NCBI GenBank assembly: GCA_964654665.1 | Contig: CAZZKV010000001.1 | Span: 1 to 64,000 of the forward strand | Origin: CALCKU01 sp964654665 | GTDB lineage: Bacteria > Pseudomonadota > Alphaproteobacteria > Caulobacterales > Maricaulaceae | Length of the DNA stretch: 64,000 nucleotides | Direction of reading: 5' to 3' | Shown: piece after piece, positions 60,723 to 64,000 of the stretch | How positions within the stretch are numbered: position 1 is the first letter of the stretch | How the letters are laid out: every line of letters begins with the position of its first letter | The notes under the pieces: generated by a model | Database searches by the model: none | The model's input: the letters and a program-made list of their open reading frames with translations, nothing else | What the model was told of the DNA's origin: nothing | Program-made: the position numbers and the translations under genes

Positions 60723-61378
60723 GGCGACTTATCCTGACTGATAATGGGTAGTTGGCGGGCTTTTCGTTCATTCGTGCCGCGGATATAGGCTAGGAGTAAT
60801 TTTCCATATTCTTGCGATAACCGGTTGCGCTGCGTTGTATCGCGCCACCAGTCTTTATCTTTACTGGTAGAAACCGGATAGGGGGTAATCCGCAAAGTTT
60901 CGGAGGCTGAACTGATTTCCAATATGGCGCGGGGCATGTGATAATCCGATGTGACCAGCAGAATATGCTCATAGGATAAGGCTTGGGTCCAACTGCCTGT
61001 ATGCGCAGCATTTTCAATTGTGTCCGCCGCCGTGTCAAAATCAAGGCAGCAATCAGATAGGGCTTGAGGCAATTCTAACAGTTTAAGCAAATCTTCGCGG
61101 CCTAATTGTGCATTCACGCCAGATATTAACAGCCGCTCGCCTTTGTTATCTTTGAGCAATTGCGCCCCGGCCTTTAGCCGTCCACCGCCGGCTCCGGTTA
61201 GTACAACAATACCGTCGGCGCGCGGTGGTATAGCCGGAGCAATATGGCGCGTGACATTATTTGAAAAAACAATGAAGCCAACCGTTAAAATGCCGATGAT
61301 CAAAATCAGCAGAAAGCCGAAAAATTGGGCCCAAGCCCAGAGGCGAGCTTTGCGTGATATTATGCGTTTGCGGGTCAT
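60719..61378 (-). CDS. YdcF/ElyC family (DUF218) protein
   Basis: A 219-residue protein with an N-terminal membrane helix (about 14-36) and a DUF218 domain: DGIVVLTGAGGGRLKAGAQLL, LISGVNAQLGREDL, the Cys pair DCCLDFDTAADTIENA and LLVTSDYHMPRAILE. ElyC-like proteins affect peptidoglycan precursor and lipid-carrier metabolism. It overlaps ftsX and the DUF2125 gene by four bases each. Confidence 0.9.
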   Translation of the reverse strand: MTRKRIISRKARLWAWAQFFGFLLILIIGILTVGFIVFSNNVTRHIAPAIPPRADGIVVLTGAGGGRLKAGAQLLKDNKGERLLISGVNAQLGREDLLKLLELPQALSDCCLDFDTAADTIENAAHTGSWTQALSYEHILLVTSDYHMPRAILEISSASETLRITPYPVSTSKDKDWWRDTTQRNRLSQEYGKLLLAYIRGTNERKARQLPIISQDKSP

Positions 61379-62295
61379 GATATGTCTTGCTCATTATGCA
61401 AGGTCGAGAGACAGATCAATCCGGCCGAGAGGGCGCATAGGCTCGCGGTAAAAAGTGGCAATCCAATTAAAATAGGCCAAAAGGCGGGGGTAAAGACGGT
61501 AAATCCGTCTTGTAAAATTGCGTTGGCCATCCATCCTATGATCACTGCTAAGAGGGCGGCGGCGGCTGTGCCTATAAGGCTGGCGATCAATCCAATTTTG
61601 AAAAACCGCCGCACAAAAAGCGCGGCAATAAATCTGTTTTTTGATCCAACTTGTGTAAGAACACGCATAATTTTTCTATGGGCCGCGAGGGATGATTGTG
61701 TCGCAAAACTACACAGCACACTAATGGCTATCAGGCTGACAAGCGACAGAAGGCTGGCAATGCGTTGCAGCATTTTCGCCGCGCGGCGCCCGCGCATAGC
61801 CACATCATTATTCATCTGAAGGTTGATTTCAAGCCCTTGCCCCGTAAGTGCGTTTTCCAGAGCAGGCTTGCCGGGCGGATTTTTCCGGCGTAATTGCAGC
61901 GCGATAAGCTGTGGTACAAGAATGTCGTCTGGCAACACCAGATCACCCAGCCAAGGCTCTAGCAAGGCTTTGGTCTGGGCGCCGCTGATTGGCGTTGCGG
62001 CAATAACCCCGTCTTGCACCGTTAAAATAGTCACGGCTTTGGTAACGGCGGCGTCCAGACTCATATCCGTACCGCCGAAAATCAGAACATTGGCTGTCCC
62101 GTCCAAATCGGTTTGCCAGCGTTCCGAAATATCGTTTGCGGCTTGACCGAAAATCAAAAAGAGCGCCGTCAAGAGCGTCATCAAACTTATGACCATCAGA
62201 ATAGGGTGATCCAATCGGCCATTTTGCGGTAAAAGCGGTTCGGATTTCCCATCGATATTGGGCGTATTTAAATCGGTCTCATGCGCGGAGGTCAT
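61375..62295 (-). CDS. ftsX: Cell-division ABC transporter permease FtsX
   Basis: A 306-residue protein with four membrane helices. A cytoplasmic tail and the first helix (about 32-52) are followed by a periplasmic loop that in FtsX recruits peptidoglycan hydrolase activators. Then come three helices with the FtsX-type segment SKNRFIAALFVRRFFKIGLIAS. The large loop (about 55-165) is divergent, as usual for alphaproteobacteria. Start overlaps the ftsE stop (four bases). Confidence 0.87.
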   Translation of the reverse strand: MTSAHETDLNTPNIDGKSEPLLPQNGRLDHPILMVISLMTLLTALFLIFGQAANDISERWQTDLDGTANVLIFGGTDMSLDAAVTKAVTILTVQDGVIAATPISGAQTKALLEPWLGDLVLPDDILVPQLIALQLRRKNPPGKPALENALTGQGLEINLQMNNDVAMRGRRAAKMLQRIASLLSLVSLIAISVLCSFATQSSLAAHRKIMRVLTQVGSKNRFIAALFVRRFFKIGLIASLIGTAAAALLAVIIGWMANAILQDGFTVFTPAFWPILIGLPLFTASLCALSAGLICLSTLHNEQDIS

Positions 62296-63011
62296 GGACC
62301 TTTCTCCTCGCGCAGATGGCCGCCGCGTATATGGAGTATGCGTGCCTCAACACCGCGTAGCAGCTTTTGGTCATGGGTCGCGATCAGGACAGCCGTTCCC
62401 ATACGGTTCATTTCCATAAAGAGGCGTAAAAGACGTTCGGCGCTGCGATCGTCGACATTGCCTGTAGGTTCATCTGCGATTAAAAGCTCTGGCTTGGCAA
62501 TGACAGCCCGGGCAATGGCGGCGCGTTGTTTTTCCCCGCCCGATAATGTTGACGGATAGGCCATCATGCGTCGGCCCAAACCAACCCATTGCAATAATTC
62601 ACAGACATCGCGATGATAATCGGCCCGCGTAATTCCGGCAACGCGCAGCGGTAAGGCCACATTTTCAAAAACATTTAAATGATCGATCAATTGAAACTCT
62701 TGATAGACAATTCCAATGCGCTGGCGAATCTGTTGTATTGTATTACTGTCAAAACCAGAGCTTTCGGCCCCGAATAAATGCACCAATCCGCGCGAAGGCC
62801 GCAAGGCCATATAGATCAAGTTCAACAGGCTTGTTTTTCCAGCCCCTGATGGGCCTGTTAAAAATGTGAACGAGGCTGGCCGCAAGGTTAAATCAACATC
62901 CCGTAAAATTTCAGGCCCTCGCCCATAGCGCATACCGATACGTTCCAGACGTAATACTTCGTCATAATGGCCTAAATTTGGCGGAGTTATTCGGGAAAGG
63001 CTAGACTTCAT
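62292..63011 (-). CDS. ftsE: Cell-division ATP-binding protein FtsE
   Basis: An ABC ATPase of about 239 residues. Walker A is GPSGAGKTSLLNLIY, the signature STLSGGEKQRAAIARAVI and Walker B LLIADEPTGNVD; the FtsE-typical YQEFQLIDHLNVFENVALPLRVAG is present. FtsEX transmits ATP hydrolysis to periplasmic cell-wall hydrolases at the septum. The ATG at 63011 is preferred over a GTG at 63026 (five codons longer); neither has a strong ribosome site. Confidence 0.94.
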   Translation of the reverse strand: MKSSLSRITPPNLGHYDEVLRLERIGMRYGRGPEILRDVDLTLRPASFTFLTGPSGAGKTSLLNLIYMALRPSRGLVHLFGAESSGFDSNTIQQIRQRIGIVYQEFQLIDHLNVFENVALPLRVAGITRADYHRDVCELLQWVGLGRRMMAYPSTLSGGEKQRAAIARAVIAKPELLIADEPTGNVDDRSAERLLRLFMEMNRMGTAVLIATHDQKLLRGVEARILHIRGGHLREEKGP

Positions 63012-63055
63012 AAAAAGAATGGGCACTCTGTTAAAAAAAACGAATCAGGGAACTC

Positions 63056-63841
63056 ATGATACTAACCTGTCCGCAATGTGCCACGCGTTATTTAGCGAAA
63101 GATGAAGCGATTGGTGTGAATGGCCGGACGGTTCGGTGTTCAAACTGCAATGAAAGTTGGTTTGTCGCTGCCGAGCCGGATGAAATCCTGTTGCGTGAAA
63201 ATAAAACGGCTGCAGAAATTATCCCGGTTCCCGCTTCGGGTCCCAATGATATTATATCGACCACTGAGGGGGAGACCCATCCCGACAATGTAGCGCCAGC
63301 CGCACTATCAACCGCCTCATCCACTAAAGCGATGGCCCATAAGGTCGATACAGGCGCGCATGTAAAGATGCGGGACAAGGCTGATGAACGCCGTCGCCGT
63401 CAACGCCTCAAAGGGGTGGTAATGATATGGGGAACAAGTCTGGCACTGTTGGCCATTGCGGCGCTTCTCGCATTTATCTTTCGCCAAGATATTATAAATC
63501 GTGTACCCAAAACGGCTACCGCCTATAAAGCGTTGGGGGTGAATGTGTCCAAAACCGGCCTCGCTCTGGATCAACCTGTTCCCAAAACTGTTTTAGTGGA
63601 CGGCAAACCCGTTTTAATCGTGAATGGACAAGTGCGGAATATCGCTTCCAAATCCGTTGCTGTGCCGCTGATCAAACTTTCATTACAAGCGTCTGACGGA
63701 ACCCATCTGGCCGAATGGTTTGTTGAAATAGATAAAGATGCTTTAACCCCCGGCGATGCGGCTAATTTTATCACCGAATATCCAACGCCGCCTCTGGATG
63801 CCGTAAAGCTCTCTTATGCTTTTGCTGAACAAAAAGGTTAG
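63056..63841 (+). CDS. Zinc-ribbon (MJ0042-type) membrane protein with a DUF3426-like C-terminus
   Basis: A 261-residue protein. A zinc ribbon (Cys5, Cys8, Cys28, Cys31: TCPQCATRY, VRCSNCNESW) is followed by a disordered linker, one membrane helix (about 122-143) and a beta-rich extracytoplasmic domain (VLVDGKPVLIVNGQVRNIASK, PGDAANFITEYPTPP). Such proteins are commonly found next to ftsEX in alphaproteobacteria. The function is unknown. Divergent from ftsE, with 44 bases between the starts. Confidence 0.85.
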   Translation: MILTCPQCATRYLAKDEAIGVNGRTVRCSNCNESWFVAAEPDEILLRENKTAAEIIPVPASGPNDIISTTEGETHPDNVAPAALSTASSTKAMAHKVDTGAHVKMRDKADERRRRQRLKGVVMIWGTSLALLAIAALLAFIFRQDIINRVPKTATAYKALGVNVSKTGLALDQPVPKTVLVDGKPVLIVNGQVRNIASKSVAVPLIKLSLQASDGTHLAEWFVEIDKDALTPGDAANFITEYPTPPLDAVKLSYAFAEQKG

Positions 63842-64000
63842 AATTTCAGGCGTCTTTCCATGCGCCGCTTTTCATTACTCCGCGCGTTAGAGGCCCAATG
63901 CCTGAACCTTTTGTGGGGTTTTGCAAAAATCTATCCCCGCTGATAATGATAGGGTTAATGTTGAGACTGTTCTTCTGATCATAGGACAGGTGAGACGTTA

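Overview
The window is chromosomal DNA of a Gram-negative bacterium, most likely an alphaproteobacterium. The evidence is a perfect GAAC-N7-GAAC SOS box (the alphaproteobacterial LexA site) between divergent uvrA and ssb, TrmFO, the cvpA-purF-SDR and radA neighbourhood, DUF2125, an alphaproteobacterial-type chorismate mutase next to tyrA, and serB/miaA in divergent array beside a DegP protease. The moderate GC content and gene mix would suit the Hyphomonadaceae/Robiginitomaculaceae side of the class, but that placement is a guess. I see no rRNA, tRNA, CRISPR array, insertion sequence or prophage. Two 100-base runs of N mark assembly gaps (33339-33438 and 35697-35796). Both have identical sequence on their two edges, so they may be unmerged contig overlaps rather than missing DNA.

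Layout. 1-4.9 kb: the 3' end of a propionyl-CoA carboxylase biotin subunit, a periplasmic Deg protease, serB and miaA with overlapping divergent start codons, and a TVP38/VTT membrane protein. 5-10.5 kb: a complete cell-shape operon mreB-mreC-mreD-mrdA(PBP2)-rodA, overlapped at its 3' end by an antisense receiver-HPt protein. 11.4-18.8 kb: a sodium symporter, a lipoprotein, an alpha/beta hydrolase, a cysteine desulfurase and sufB (without sufC or sufD beside it), then a Rid-cupin pair. 19-25.5 kb: a GH5 cellulase-like enzyme, trmFO, a polytopic membrane protein and two tandem exported proteins with a TonB-like C-terminus. The second of these lacks a normal start codon. 25.5-33 kb: uvrA/ssb under SOS control, a long hairpin before a CadC-type regulator with TPR-like repeats, and a two-gene glycosyltransferase unit.

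33-36.5 kb is the least ordinary stretch. It holds a Met/Lys/Glu heptad-repeat exported protein, an AT-rich membrane-bound alpha/beta hydrolase, and a small membrane protein plus XRE regulator behind two operator-like repeats. 36.5-41 kb is housekeeping (SDR, purF, cvpA, radA). 41-44.7 kb has a DUF2235 hydrolase, a beta-barrel protein, and an NsrR-type sensor divergent from a tiny membrane protein and a group III truncated haemoglobin, which looks like a nitric-oxide response unit. 44.7-50.9 kb: tyrS, rnhB, two small exported proteins, a Tat-exported PhoD phosphatase and an MBL hydrolase. 51.4-64 kb: a delta-class carbonic anhydrase lipoprotein, a second Rid protein, a GNAT-fold DUF482 protein, a HIT protein, an M49-like lipoprotein peptidase, gloB, a methyltransferase, chorismate mutase-tyrA, and the tightly coupled ftsE-ftsX-ydcF-DUF2125 operon divergent from a zinc-ribbon membrane protein.

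Most of the window is ordinary core genome. The points most worth following are the apparent ACG start of the second TonB-like gene, the 85-base hairpin at 29175-29259, the NsrR/small protein/globin unit, the two exported proteins sharing a KE-rich helix and a short CP...GT(x)CM motif, the operator pairs at 35.6 and 47.2 kb, the orphan sufB, and the assembly artefacts at the N runs.
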